DNA of 64,000 nt, taken from contig NC_030990.1 in NCBI RefSeq assembly GCF_000149955.1, forward strand, positions 186,001 to 250,000, written 5' to 3'. The stretch comes from Fusarium oxysporum f. sp. lycopersici 4287 (taxonomy: Eukaryota > Ascomycota > Sordariomycetes > Hypocreales > Nectriaceae). The notes under the pieces are model-generated. The model was not told where the DNA came from, searched no databases, and saw only the letters and a list, made by a program, of their open reading frames with translations. Below, piece by piece: positions 10,487 to 22,298 of the stretch (the first letter of the stretch is position 1; the number at the start of each line of letters is the position of its first letter). A program made the translations under genes and the position numbers.

Positions 10487-10801
10487 TTATTTACTCTTGA
10501 AAGGCCAAATAGACAACTTTCCGAAATCCCAAACCCCCTCAATCGTAAAAATATCCTTCCGAATAATCTCCCTGATCTCCTCCTCACTCTCCGCCTTGAT
10601 GATCATGACTGTTCCATTCTCGGCGACTTGCTGGCCTTCGGGGCTGTGATGAGCAAGGGTGCTGCCGAAGAACGGGACGCGGCCGGCTTTGACCAGGGGA
10701 GCTGCGTCTTGGTTGTGAGGTTTGAGAAGGACTTGTCGCTTGGCTAGGACGTCGGGAAGATCAGGGATGATGACGAGGTATTCTTTGAGCTCGGTGGCCA
10801 T
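10487..10801 (-). CDS. FUB2: YCII-related small protein, FUB2-like
   Basis: Single-exon gene for 104 residues with no signal peptide or membrane segment. The start MATELKEYLVIIPDLPDVLAKR and the segment TLAHHSPEGQQVAENGTVMIIKAES fit the YCII-related dimeric alpha/beta-barrel fold, a family of about 100 residues. In Fusarium, FUB2 is a short protein of this type lying between the PKS and aspartokinase genes, exactly as here. Its biochemical role in fusaric acid formation is not defined from sequence; a small accessory enzyme or binding protein is the most that can be said. Same strand as the FUB1- and FUB3-like genes. Confidence 0.85.
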   Translation of the reverse strand: MATELKEYLVIIPDLPDVLAKRQVLLKPHNQDAAPLVKAGRVPFFGSTLAHHSPEGQQVAENGTVMIIKAESEEEIREIIRKDIFTIEGVWDFGKLSIWPFKSK

Positions 10802-11609
10802 GATGGGCAGTGACTGAGATGTAGTTGGTGTAGAAGAAATGATAGTTCGGAGATTGGCCTGAAGTGTTAATGGCTTATGCTTTGAGAAGACGGTGTTCAG
10901 CTGTCAGTGATTAAATACGCTGGTGATCTTGGTTCTGCATTGCATCTTCATCATGGGCCAATGCTGGCCGAATTATCATAGTCTAATCCTTACTGGAGTT
11001 TCGGATCGGGGATCAAGAAAACGTCGGGCCTTGAGAGGACGCCAAATTAACTAATGAAAGAGCCGCCTGATCTGAAACTGATTTACCCAATTCTTTTTGT
11101 CGCTTGGGGTCAAGGTCCATGGCCCCCGAAACGGGCTCTTCCGGACCCGGGACTTGTTGGCTTCGGCCGGAGCCTTTCGGTAGTTTTGTCGATTCACTTC
11201 TTTCGCGACTTCATGCCTAGCCATTCTGGGAACAATCGAGAGATCGGGAGAGATCGGTGATAAGATAGGCACTGGCTCGGCTCGGATGAACAGGGATAGC
11301 CTACAAAACCGCTGAGCAAAATGATGTCATGAAACCTCAAACGCGACTGTCCTACCCTATTCTCATTAAAGATGATAGTGTTATAACGCGTTGATGATGT
11401 AGAAAGCGCGGTTTTACTACGATATCGTTTTATAAGTGATTAATAGAGATCAGAGAGGCATAGTTTGAGGTTCATAATTTAAACATGTGTAATTGACGAC
11501 GCGTTCTATTTCTGAAAAAAAAGAAAATAAGGAAATGCCCTGAGTGAAATAAAACATAGACCAATCTATATAAATTGCGCGACAAACTTTTCATTCTCAA
11601 TAAGGCTCT
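10802..11609. promoter_or_regulatory. FUB2 promoter and FUB1 3' region
   Basis: An 808-bp stretch. The part near the FUB2-like gene contains TTTCGGATCGGGG (11000-11012) and, further away, ATCGGGAGAGATCGG near 11241, related to the TCCGAT elements in other FUB promoters. The part next to the PKS is AT-rich and probably its 3' untranslated region. Short open frames at 11051-11272 have no recognisable domain. Confidence 0.45.
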
Positions 11610-14600
11610 TCATGCAATCAAGGCAGACTTTGCCATAACCTTCTTGGCAAATCCAGTCAAAGGATCATTGCTGACAATGTCAAAGACAGAGAGGTCAGCC
11701 TGGAACTCCTTCAATAGCCAAGTGCGAATCTCAATCGCGACAAGACTGTCAATACCAAGCGCAGGCAGCGACTTTCGCGAGTCCATATCCTCCACATCAG
11801 CCTTGATGATCTTGGAAACACCCTCCAAAAGCTGCTGTAGCACAATTTCGTAGACCTCATCGGGCGAAGCAGCCGCGGCGAGCAGCTTCTTCCAGTCCTG
11901 GCCACCAGCGGTAGCACCAGTGCCTTGACGATCCAATTGGTTGAGCACTGCGAATCGCGAGTCAGCGAACCAGTAGGGGTCGTTGGCTGCTAGCTTGTCG
12001 AGTTGACCGCCTGTAGATGCGCCGAGAGCCACCTGTGTAGGGGTACGGCCTGAGATGGCGGCCTTGATGACATTGAGAACATCATTCTCATCCATACCGA
12101 GCAGACCGCCATCCTTGAGAAGCTGGAAGACCTCGCTTCGCTCTGTGGAAACACCGATGCCGACGACGAGACTGAGGTTGATGCTGGTGGCTGCGAGTCC
12201 TGAAGCCGCGCGGTGATGAGCGAGCGCGTCTTGGTACGTGTTACCCGCGTTGTAGTTGGCTTGACCTCGCGATCCGATGATACCGGCAATTGAAGACAGG
12301 CAGATGAAGAAATCCAAGTCAGTAGGGAGGAGTTCGTGCAGGTTACGCGTCGCGAGAAGCTTGGGACGGAGAGACGCGTTCCAATCGTCAGCCGTCATGT
12401 TACTGTAGACCGCGTCCTAAAGCGCATTAGTGAGTGAATACAAGTAATCTCGAAGGAGGACCTACTCTCAGATCCATGGCGCAGTGAATCAATCCCTTGA
12501 TGGCTGGGAAGCTCTGCTTCACACCGTTGATGACAGGCTCGAGCTGAGACTTCTCTGCGACATCAACCGCAAAAGCCTTGGCTTGAACGCCTTGAGCATG
12601 AAGCTCATCGAGAAGAGCTTGGGCTTCGGGACGCGAAGCGGCTGATCGAGAGAGGAATATGAGATGACGCGCGCCTCGTTCGACAAGCAGACGCGTCACC
12701 GATCGACCAATACCGCCGAGACCACCGATGAGAACGTAGGTGGCATCATGAGGCAGACAGAAGCTCTCAAGACCCTCGGGAACGACCTAGAAGTTATCAG
12801 TACACGTTAAGAGAGAAAGATTGAGAAGAGACTAACCGGAACAATATCATCAGGACGAGGGTACAGAACAATCTTGCCGACGTGACCACCACTCTGCATC
12901 AGTCTGAAAGCCTTCGAGACCTCACCGAAAGAGTATCGTGCAAGGTTGTTCAAAGGCGAGATGGCATTCTTGGACAGAAGCTCGACGACCTGGCTGCCGA
13001 TAGCCTCGAAACGGTCAGGATAGCTAATGACCTGAGTCAAGATGTCTAATCCAGAAAAGGTGATGTTATCAAGGAACGGACGCATGTCCAGACCGCTGTT
13101 GTCGTAGATGTCACGCTTTCCAAGCTCAATGAAGCGACCGAAGGGTGCAACACAAAGCCATGTTCGGCGAAGTGCTTCACCAGCAAGAGAGTTGATGACA
13201 ACATCGACACCTCGTTGGTTAGTGAGACGGAGAACACCATCAGCGAAAGAGTAGTCACGGCTGTTGAAGATGTGAGACTCCTTGATGCCGTACTCTTCGA
13301 TCAAAAGACGCTTCTTCTTCTCAGAAGAGACAGTAGCAAAAATCTCAGCGCCGAGGTACTTGGCGAGACGAATGGCAGTCTGACCAACACCACCCGCCGC
13401 AGAGTGAATCAAGACTGACTCACCGCGCTGAAGACGCGCGACATCAATGAGGGAGTGGACGACTGTAGCAGAGGTACACATCAAAGAAGCAGCTTCCTCG
13501 TCGCCGAGATGATCAGGTGTTCTCTGGAAAGTACGAGGATCAACGCGGACACGAGTCTGGAAACAACCTGCGTGCATACCAAAGACACGATCACCAACCT
13601 TGAACTTCTGCACACCAGCGCCAACCTTGGAGACGACACCTGCACACTCAATACCGAGGGTGTTATCCTCCATCTGACCCATCGCAACCATGACATCACG
13701 GAAGTTCAGTCCCACAGAACCAACCTCGATCTCAATCTGGTTATCACCAAGAGGTCCAGAGAGATCAGGAACGGAGAGGTACTCGAGAGTGTCGAGGAGA
13801 CCGGGATCGCGGATGGAGAGTTGCAGAGGCTTAATGACTTGCTTCAGAGGCATCTTGACGGCTGAGAGGTTGTTTCCTGTCTTGGAGGAGTCGAGGAGGG
13901 CTTTGAGGTCGGGGTTGGGGATGAGGCGCTCGACGAGGACTTGGTTGTTGCGGATGACGTACTCGGAGTCTGAAGTCTCGCCAAAGATCTTGCGGGAAAT
14001 GTTCTCGACGATGGTTGAGATGGTCTTGGTGTTCAAGGCGGAATCAAGGGAAGTGGATGCATCGAGACCAAGAGTGGTGAAGGAGATGTCAGGGTGTTCG
14101 GCGCGAATGGTTCGTCCAAGACCGTTGACGAGGCCTCGAGAGGCAGTGTCGAGAGTCAACCAGAGAGTCCCACGCGATGCAAGGAATAGGGAGCGAAGCT
14201 TGGTGAATGTCTCGTGATCAAAGTTCTCTAGGAAAGGAGTGTCGATGTCGAGGGTGGAAAGGGTCAAGAATGGAGTGGTCTGCTCAGGAATATTGGCAAA
14301 GTCAGTCTTGGCGACCTCGTAGCCTTGAGAGGTCAAGTCACTCTCAGCCTGCGCAACGAGTTGGCTGAGTCCCGAGGATGGGGAAGATGGAGTGACGATG
14401 AGGACTCGACGGACTGAGGGCTCCGTCTCGGGCTTGTGGCGCGCGATGATGAGGTCTGAAACGGAAGTCGAGATGAAACTGGAAGAGCTGAAAAGGTCAG
14501 TGGAGATGGCGGCAGCGTGGTTGGCGATCAGCAAGATGCCGGAAGGCTTGAGGATCTTCTTGGCGTTCTTCAAGATGAGCGAGATGTCGCCCTGCTGCTC

Positions 14601-17600
14601 TTCAACGTCTAGGAAGATAACATCGAGTGTTGCGTCCTCATAGCCTTGAGAGCTGGGGTCCTGAGCGAGGTCAAGCTTCTCCTGCTGGATCTTGTTCTTC
14701 CAGGCCTCAGGGACGGAAGCCTCCACATCGACAGGTCCGTCCAGGGGAGTCGTGAGAGTAACAGATGCGATGCTTCCTTGAAGCTCCTCAGCCTGTGCAG
14801 TGAGAGCCTTGAGAAGAGTGCTTGAAGTGGACGAGCTGTACTCAAGCACGTTCAATCCAGGTAGCTTCTGACCCAGAAGAGATAGGTAACTGCCCAGCTT
14901 GGAAGCCAAATCGGTACCCCTCAGAAGCTGCTCGAGAGTTACAGCATCAGAGATCTCGATATCGACCACCTTCTTAGGAACAACAGGGACATGTCCAAGC
15001 GACTGGCCGTCACCCGAAGAAGAATCAGAAGCACCCCTCAGAGGCACAGTCTTACATCCCTTAAGCGCAATCAAAGGCTTAGTACCATTCTCAGCAAACG
15101 CAATGACATCGCTCAGCATGTTGGTAGCACCATGTTTCTTGGAAGTGCTGAAACCATGATACTTGGTACCGCTAGTTGAATCAAAGTCCGCAGAGATGTA
15201 CAGAGAAGCAGTCGAGACGGGGACTCGGGCCTTGATCTCGGCGGCGTCACCGGTGCTGGAGATCAAGAGATGGACAAACACATCAAGAACAGCGGGATGG
15301 ATGAGATGAGCGGGCTCCCACTTCTTGGGGTAGAACTCCTTCGTATCGATGACTTCCATGGAGAAGTGAGCCTTGTGATCGAAGAGGTTGAGTTGCTTGA
15401 CGCCCCGGAATGCTGGGCCCAGACTGAAGCCGGACTCATCGAGCTTGGTGTAGAAGACGGTTGGGTCGACGCTGGGAAGATCAGATTGAGAGATGTCCTT
15501 GTACTCTTGGTTCAGAAGAGCGTTGGCCGCAGCCTCCTCGTCCAAGAAAGTACTGTTGGTCTCATGCTTGTAAGACGTGCTGACAAGACCAGTACAGTTG
15601 GTCGTCCAAGAACCGCTCTCATTGCGACTTGAAACCGTAAACTCTGTCCAGTGCGACCACGACACATTAGGTCCAGATCTCCAAGGCGTAAGCTGAAGCC
15701 TCGTCTCAACAGTCTGGTCAAGCGGAACAACAAGAGCACTGCCAATGTTGACATCACGAATAGTATAACCCTCAACATCAGTACGCGTCTCGACCTGTCG
15801 CAGACCCTCGATAGCCATAACGATCATACCAGCCATGGGGTAAATGTTGGTGTTCTGGAACTGATGGTGTTCGATCCACGGCTGCTCCGAGATGCGGAGG
15901 TAGTTGTGCCACGCGGGCTCGGCCTTGGTGGAACGAGGATCTCTGACGCCGAGGAGTTCGAGACGGGGGTGTTTGCGCTGCTTGTAGGCGGTCACGGCGG
16001 CGGACTCGTGCCAGTAGCTGTTGGTGGTGTTCCAAGCGTAAGGGGGAAGATCGACGAGTGCGGAGGTGGTTTCGGTGTAGGCGTTGGCGAGGGGAACGTT
16101 GACAGGGTGGCCGAGAACAAGGAGTTCGCCAACGACTTCGAGAGTAGTCTGGATAGCATCTTGCTTTCGCTTGATGGCAGAGAAGTACTTTGGCGAGGCG
16201 CCCTTGTCACCAATGCTATCGAGAATCTGCTTCAGAGGTCCCTGAAGAGCAGCGTGGGGTCCGATCTCAACCATAGCATCCGCACTACCCTTCTTACCCG
16301 AGGCCTTTCGCTTACCCAACGCACCAGCATTCGCAGCAGCAGTGACAGCACCAGAAAAGTTGACAGGGCTGACAAGGTTGGCAACCCAGTACGCAGGGCC
16401 AAGTTCAGTGCCGTCGATGGGCTTGGCCGAGACGGAGGAGAACATGCGGACTTTGGGGTTGCCGGGCTTGAGCTCCCACTTGCCGGAGAGAGAGTTGAGA
16501 TACTCCTCCGAGATCTGCTGCATATGGTGAGAGTGGTAGGCCGTGGTGACGCGGAGTTTACGAGCGAAGATATCATCAGCCTGCAAGAAGGTGAGGACCT
16601 CGTCGATGCCTTCGACGTCGCCGGAGAGAGTCACACTGGCGGGACTGTTGATGCAAGCGATGACGATCTTGCCTGCTGTGACGCGGCTGAGATACTCGCT
16701 CACACGCTCAGGACCAAGACCGACAGCAGCCATTGAACCAGTCTTGGTAATGTTCCCAGTGAGATGACCACGGAAGTATGCAATTCTCATAGCAGCCTCC
16801 TTGTCGAAAGCACCCTTGGCATAAGCAGCAGCAATCTCACCGCTAGAATGACCAATAGTGACTTGAGGGTGAATACCCCAGCTCGCAAGAAGATCAATGA
16901 TGCTGAGCTGAAGAGCAGTGCAAGAAGGCTGGCTGACGTAAGGAAGGTCAATGATAGACTCTTTCGCATCGCGGTTGAGCTCTTCAACAAGATCCCAGGT
17001 GCTGCCAAAGTCTTTGAGGTACTGGCTGCATGCGTGGAGAGATTGCTGGAAGACGGGGTACTTCTGGAGTTCTCTGCCCATGGCGAACCATTGAGCTCCT
17101 TGGCCAGTGAAGATGAAGGTGAGGGCTTGAGGTCGGGGAACGCGAGCGGCTTTGGTGGGTGCGCCGTCGAGGGCTTGCTGGAGTTCTTCGATGGTTGAGG
17201 CAGCGGCGTAGGTCTTCCAGGGAAGAGAGGAGCGCTTCTCGGAGAGAGTGTAGGCGAGGCGGTGGAGGAATTGGTCCTCAGGAAGTTCGCGGGCAGCAGG
17301 CTCGGTGAGATAAGCCTGGAGCGTTTGGCTGAGACGAGCGATGCCAGACTCTTCGTGGGATGAGAGAAGGAAGAGGCGAGACTTCTTGTCAGTCTTGTCG
17401 CTAGCGTCTTGAGATCCGTTCCCAATCAAGCCGGTCGTGAGAACACCCTCGACCTTGGTGTTGTGATGGCCCTTGAGGTTGTGAGTCTTGAGGAAGTGGT
17501 ACGCATCATCCAAAACAGCATGAGCGTTTGCTCCACCGTATCCAAAACTGTTGATACTAGCCCGCCGTAGACCAGCAGGCCACTTGATCTCCTCAGTAGG

Positions 17601-19036
17601 AATGTTGATCTTCCACTCATCAAGTTTGATCTTAGGATTGACGTTCTCAAGCCCGTAAGTCGGTGAAATTACACCACTCTCAAGACTGTAAATCGTCTTG
17701 ACAAGACCAGCAAGACCACTCGCACCCTCAAGATGTCCAATGTTACTCTTCACAGAGCCAACATAAACAGGCTTCTCCCTTGTCTTGCCGAAAACGTTGC
17801 CAATGACCGAACACTCAATAGGATCACCGACCTTGGTACCTGTTCCATGCGCCTCAAAGAAATTGGTCTTGTCGAAGCTCAGACCAGCTGAAGCATAAGT
17901 CGCACGAATAAGCTCTTCCTGGCGAGAAGCAGAAGGTTGCGTGATGCCGAGGGTTCGACCATCTTGGTTGCTACCCGTGCTTCGGAGGACGGCACGGATG
18001 GTGTCGCCATCGGAAAGGGCCTTGTCGAGACGCTTGAGGACAACGAAGCCGCCGCCTTCGGCGCGGGCGTAGCCGTTGGCTGAGGCGTCGAAGGAGTGGC
18101 ATTTGTTGTCGGCGCTGAGGAAGGACATGGAGGACATGAAGACGCCGAAGTTGGGAAGGAGATGAAGACCGAGACCTCCGACGAGAGCCTGCTAAGTTAG
18201 GACTGAGTTTTGGTGGTGGTTAGGAGATAACTTACAGAGTCGCTTTCGCCATTTCGAATGCTTTGACCTGCGAGGTGCAGGGCAGTCAATGTGGAAGAGC
18301 AAGCGGTGTCAATGGTGACGCTGGGTCCCTTGAGGTTGAAGAACCAGGAGATGCGATTTGAAAGAAGGGCTGGACCAGTACCGGTGGCGGTGTACTTGGG
18401 TGCGCTGTCCATGTCGTAGGCTTGAAGATCCCAGTAATCGTGCTGGCATGCTCCGATGTAGCAAGACATGTGTTGATTGGCGACCTCGTCGATCTTGAGA
18501 CCAGCTACTGACTGTCAGCTCCAAACCGTCACAGTAGAGCCAGGCATCTTACCATTCTCGAGACCCTCGTAGGCCAGCTCAAGGAGAATCCTCTGCGTAG
18601 GATCCATACCCCTCGCCTCCTCAGGCGTAATAGAGAAGAACCCAGCATCAAACTTATCAACATCACTCTGTAAGAAATACCCCTGCTTGGTATTCAACGT
18701 CCCCGCCCTTCCACCATCAGGATGATAAAACCCATCAATGTTGAAACGGCTCTCAGGAACATCACTCAGGGCGTTCCTCCCCTCCTTGAGAAGATCCCAA
18801 AGATGGCGAGGCGAAGTTCCATCACCAGGAAATCTACCAGAGACACCGATGACAGCGATAGCAGACGAGATATCGCCGTCTACCTGAGGGAGGCTAGCAT
18901 CGTGTTCAACGCCACCATTGGCAGTGCCATTGTTAGCACCCCCGTTAGCAGCGTTGTGAAAGCCATTAGCGCTAGGATGAGCTCCATGGCCGCTGCTAGT
19001 GCCGTTTGCGCCGTTGGAGCCATTGAAGAGAGTCAT
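11610..19036 (-). CDS. FUB1: Highly reducing type I polyketide synthase, FUB1-like
   Basis: Iterative PKS that builds the short reduced acyl chain of fusaric acid. Four introns (18505-18552, 18192-18235, 12787-12836, 12417-12465) give an intact 2411-residue frame. Domains in order: ketosynthase with DTACSS (Cys near 230), EAHGTGT and SNIGHLEG; acyltransferase with FTGQGAQ and IGHSSGE; dehydratase with an H-x3-N-x4-P form of the usual H-x3-G-x4-P motif and a downstream HPAVLD; a methyltransferase-like region in which the SAM-binding glycine motif is replaced by LEYSSSTSS, so probably inactive; enoyl reductase ([22 protein letters not shown]); ketoreductase ([12 protein letters not shown]); and an acyl carrier with LGIDSLVA (Ser near 2366). 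No thioesterase, consistent with a separate release step. The N-terminal 50 residues are Gly/Asn-rich low complexity. It is the outermost gene of the FUB set here. Confidence 0.9.
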
Positions 19037-20378
19037 TGTGAGAGGAAAAAGAGTCAGAAACAAAGGTTGTATGATGGGCGCTGGCTTGCTTTGGATTTGA
19101 CTCTGAAGAAAGGATGATGATCACGGAAACACTAACATGGAAATGAGTTGGATCAGATATATGAACTGAAGTATTGTTATGACATGATGGTCACAGTGTA
19201 AGCGCATTGCGGCTCGGAGCTAGCTAGGCCGGGTTAACAGGCTTTGGGTCTCATCTACCGAGTATTTCGTGCATCCGACTAAACTCATGCACGTCTTCGG
19301 AAGATATTGACCATAAGATCGGAGGTTGCGTCAGCGTCGGCGCCGAGAGAATGACCCACTGCACCCTTGTCAGACCGGGCCCGGAAAGTCCGTGGCCAAT
19401 GATATCGAGCCGGGGATAACAGAATTTGAGCTGCCGTATTATTCTTGCGTGATATTCGAGACTCAAAAGGATCCGTATTTGCCTCAATGGAATGAAGTTG
19501 CAAGATGAGACTTTTTTTTTCATGCTAGCCGATACGTTACCGGAGTCCACAATCCGCCTCTCGATACGATGGCTTTGAGGACAAGATTCCGTTGTCGAGG
19601 TTTACACATTACATACCGATTCATCTATCGAAACGAGTCGCAACTGTTAGGGAAGAGTATGTGAAAATCTGAGTTCACCAAGACTGGTATTTCTACAACG
19701 GCTCCTTCATATACAGCGCTTCCAATGGCCTTGTTGCTATGCCCATGATGTCGATGTCCTCGAATGTGCATTTATCAGTGGACCAGCTGTTATGTTTTCG
19801 AGGTAAGATCTAGCCATCTGGTATATAGTAGATACATTTCGCTTGGAATTCAGAGCAAATTGGCTGCTTAGAGGAGAGTATTAATTAGGTTTATATTCTA
19901 ATATAGCCTAACTAGGAAATTGCTTTTTGCGCCCGTTCTTCTAAACCTTAATAATATTAAGAAAAGGCAATTATATTAACCTAGATCTCCTAGCCAAAAG
20001 ATCCTTAAGACTGGATTTAATAAAACAATATACAATAGTGTAATATTCCTTTAAAGATATAGCTAGAATATCCTTAATGCCCTGGTCTAAGGCCGTTGTG
20101 TTATATGGGTAGCTGAAGATTAAGTGACTTGACCTCTGACAGACGGGTAGTGTATTAAGGTTTAAAACTAGTAGAACTAAGGTCAAAGCGAAAGTTCAAT
20201 GCAACAGGCAACTAAGGTAAATAAATGTAACTGCCGTGTTTAGAATACGAGCTGCTTTTATTACTGTTATCTATAAATGTAGTAATAGTCCTGCCTTCCA
20301 TAGCATTGTTCTAGATATCACCTCATCTCTTCGTCCACCAGTTTGCCTACAAGTACAGCCCTTGATCTCATCGAAATC
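19037..20378. promoter_or_regulatory. FUB1 promoter, then an AT-rich strip
   Basis: The first 500 bp upstream of the PKS include GATCGGAGGTTG (19317-19328), the reverse complement of the element at 1789-1800. From about 19860 to 20290 the sequence becomes strongly TA-rich with no coding potential, like a RIP-degraded repeat remnant. It lies between the FUB genes and the next gene and may mark the cluster edge. No RNA gene was recognised. Confidence 0.5.
19317..19328 (-). promoter_or_regulatory. CAACCTCCGATC element in FUB1 promoter
   Basis: Located about 280 bp upstream of the PKS start and identical over 12 bases to 1789-1800. A candidate binding site for a cluster regulator; binding is inferred. 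Confidence 0.4.
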
Positions 20379-21171
20379 ATGAAGCCTGTGGCCATTCTTC
20401 TCGCGCTTGCCAGTACAGCCTGCACAGTGTCGGCCGGTTTGCCCCGTTTTGGTTCGTGATATCCGTTGCGATAAAAGATGCTGCTGTTCTGACTGTACCC
20501 CTCACGCAGCGACATGTACCGCTCCTTCGCAATGCAATTCCAATTATTGCGCCCCTATGACAAATGCGGACTGCGACGAAGTCGCCAATTGCCGTGGTAA
20601 GTAGCAAGACTACCACATGCCTCAGAGAGGCTCAGAACAGGGACTAACTACTTGAAGATCGCGTATGCTATGGTGCTTCAGTGGACTGTAAGACAACCAT
20701 GAAACCAGGTCTTGCTGTTATTATACTAACTGATACGTAGCTCCGTGTTCGAATGACTGGGAATGCAACTCCAACCATTGCAAGGGTACAGCATTGACCA
20801 CTCTATATGAAATATTTACTAACGCATCACAGGAGGAAGATGCTATGACTGCCGTGACCCTCGCAACCTAGCTAGGGCCAGACCCCCGTACCTCTCTCTA
20901 GGCTGTATGTCTTTGTTTTGAAGTTTATCATCCTGTTTGAAAACTGACTGTATTTTTTTTTAAAAGCTTCCTGTACTGGATTCGGAGATCAATGCTGCGA
21001 GTCGCAGTGTCGAGGTATGTTGGCAACCCCTGGTTTTGGTCTAAATTGATGAAAGCTGACAAGTCTGTAGCCAACGTCCAGGGGAATATGCAATGTATTA
21101 GTAATACGGCGATCATGGCCATGGGCGGGCATGGGCCGTTCCCGGTTGAGAATTCACCTCCTAAGCATTAA
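20379..21171 (+). CDS. Small cysteine-rich secreted protein, phase-1 exon modules
   Basis: Seven exons give a 151-residue protein. The first exon encodes a signal peptide (MKPVAILLALASTACTVSA). Introns begin at about 20448, 20600, 20690, 20786, 20910 and 21016; each interrupts a codon after its first base (phase 1), so every internal exon is symmetric. The mature part carries related Cys modules: CTAPSQCNSNYC, CSNDWECNSNHC and CTGFGDQCCESQC. The first intron (58 nt, GTTCGT...CTGAC...CACGCAG) is needed to join the signal peptide to the Cys-rich frame, and the exon total is then a multiple of three. Function is unknown; a secreted, disulphide-rich candidate effector or defence peptide is a reasonable guess. 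No known family was recognised beyond the module pattern. Confidence 0.7.
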
Positions 21172-21383
21172 TTCGTTATGCCAATAGTTAATCTAATCAA
21201 AGGTCTCTTGTTGTGAGAAGGTTTGGCATTTATGGAAGTTGAGATGTTATTATGTAGATTAGATATCTGTTAACGGAATCCCCGAATCCCAGGCATCTAT
21301 GTCTCGATATGATCCAAGCGACAGCCAAATGAGTGGCTGTTAATGCCGTGCGACTTCCGCTTCTTCATAAAGCTTGTAGTACT

Positions 21384-22298
21384 TTATTTATCCTGTCTAT
21401 TATATAAATCTCTCCACCTATAGTCTGCCTCAAACCCTAAGAGCTCTTTGATCTTTGCATTACTTATAGGCGCCTCCCGAGCACCCATGGTTCTTGTGAA
21501 AGGTGTGTTTGGGCACTGCTCCTTTAGAAGCTCTGTAGCATTTCTCTCATTCGTAATCTCGTCGTTTGTTGCGTTGAAAACCTGATACCCCAAGTCGTCT
21601 CTGCTTAGCGCAAGTGAACACATTTTCCCCAAATCACGGACATCCACATAGGACCATCCATGAACCTTCCACTTCTCAACATCGTTTACATAACTGTGAA
21701 ACACTTTCTTGTACTCGTGGGGGGCAACAATAGCGCCGATGCGCAGTGCATAAATATCGATATCAAATTTAGTCGCAAAGCTCCTCGCTGTACGCTCAGC
21801 ACAAATCTTGGACAGAGAATAGACGTCCATCGGATTGGGATCATGACTCTCATCTACAGGGAATGCTTCAAAGTCTACATCGCCCTCAGCGTAGGTAACT
21901 CCGTAGACACAGACGGAGCTTGCCAAGATCATTTTCTTGACACCCAGACGACAAGATGCCTCTATGATGTTATAGGCTCCAAGAGTGTTTACCCGAAAGG
22001 TCTCAATGTCAGGGACAAGCATGTTTCTCGCGACCCCGGCGAGGTGCAAGACCGCATCGGGAGGATCGTTGATAGGCTCTCGAAACGGTTCAGTGAGTCT
22101 GAAATGGGATGAAAGAGCGCTATAGACCTGCCCGCCATCTGTAAGATCGCATCGTAAAGTGTGAACCTTTTGGGAAAAGTCGACTGGTAACGGCACTAGA
22201 TCCAAGTTCAAGATTTGATGGCCTTGAGCTAACAGGTATTCGATGATATACCTGCCAGCCTTGCCCGAACCGCCAGTAACAATGATTCTCTTGCTCAT
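21384..22298 (-). CDS. Extended SDR, NAD-dependent epimerase/dehydratase family
   Basis: Single-exon gene for 304 residues, cytosolic. The N-terminal Rossmann motif is IIVTGGSGKAGRYIIEYL, and an Asp at the end of beta-2 (LNLDLVPL) favours NAD. The catalytic Tyr and Lys are in DVYSLSKICAERT, with ASSVCVYG before them. Members of this group act on nucleotide sugars, free uronic acids or aldoses; the size is close to uronate-dehydrogenase-like enzymes, but the substrate cannot be assigned. It is divergent from a GH3 gene across a promoter containing two TACCGG-type elements, so a role in metabolising a released sugar is plausible. The frame is intact. Confidence 0.75.
   Translation of the reverse strand: MSKRIIVTGGSGKAGRYIIEYLLAQGHQILNLDLVPLPVDFSQKVHTLRCDLTDGGQVYSALSSHFRLTEPFREPINDPPDAVLHLAGVARNMLVPDIETFRVNTLGAYNIIEASCRLGVKKMILASSVCVYGVTYAEGDVDFEAFPVDESHDPNPMDVYSLSKICAERTARSFATKFDIDIYALRIGAIVAPHEYKKVFHSYVNDVEKWKVHGWSYVDVRDLGKMCSLALSRDDLGYQVFNATNDEITNERNATELLKEQCPNTPFTRTMGAREAPISNAKIKELLGFEADYRWRDLYNRQDK

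Noticed and set aside
20379..20600. Apparent frameshift after the signal peptide of the Cys-rich protein
   Set aside because: A 58-nt intron with GT donor, CTGAC branch site and CAG acceptor joins the frames in phase 1, like all the other introns, and makes the exon sum a multiple of three.
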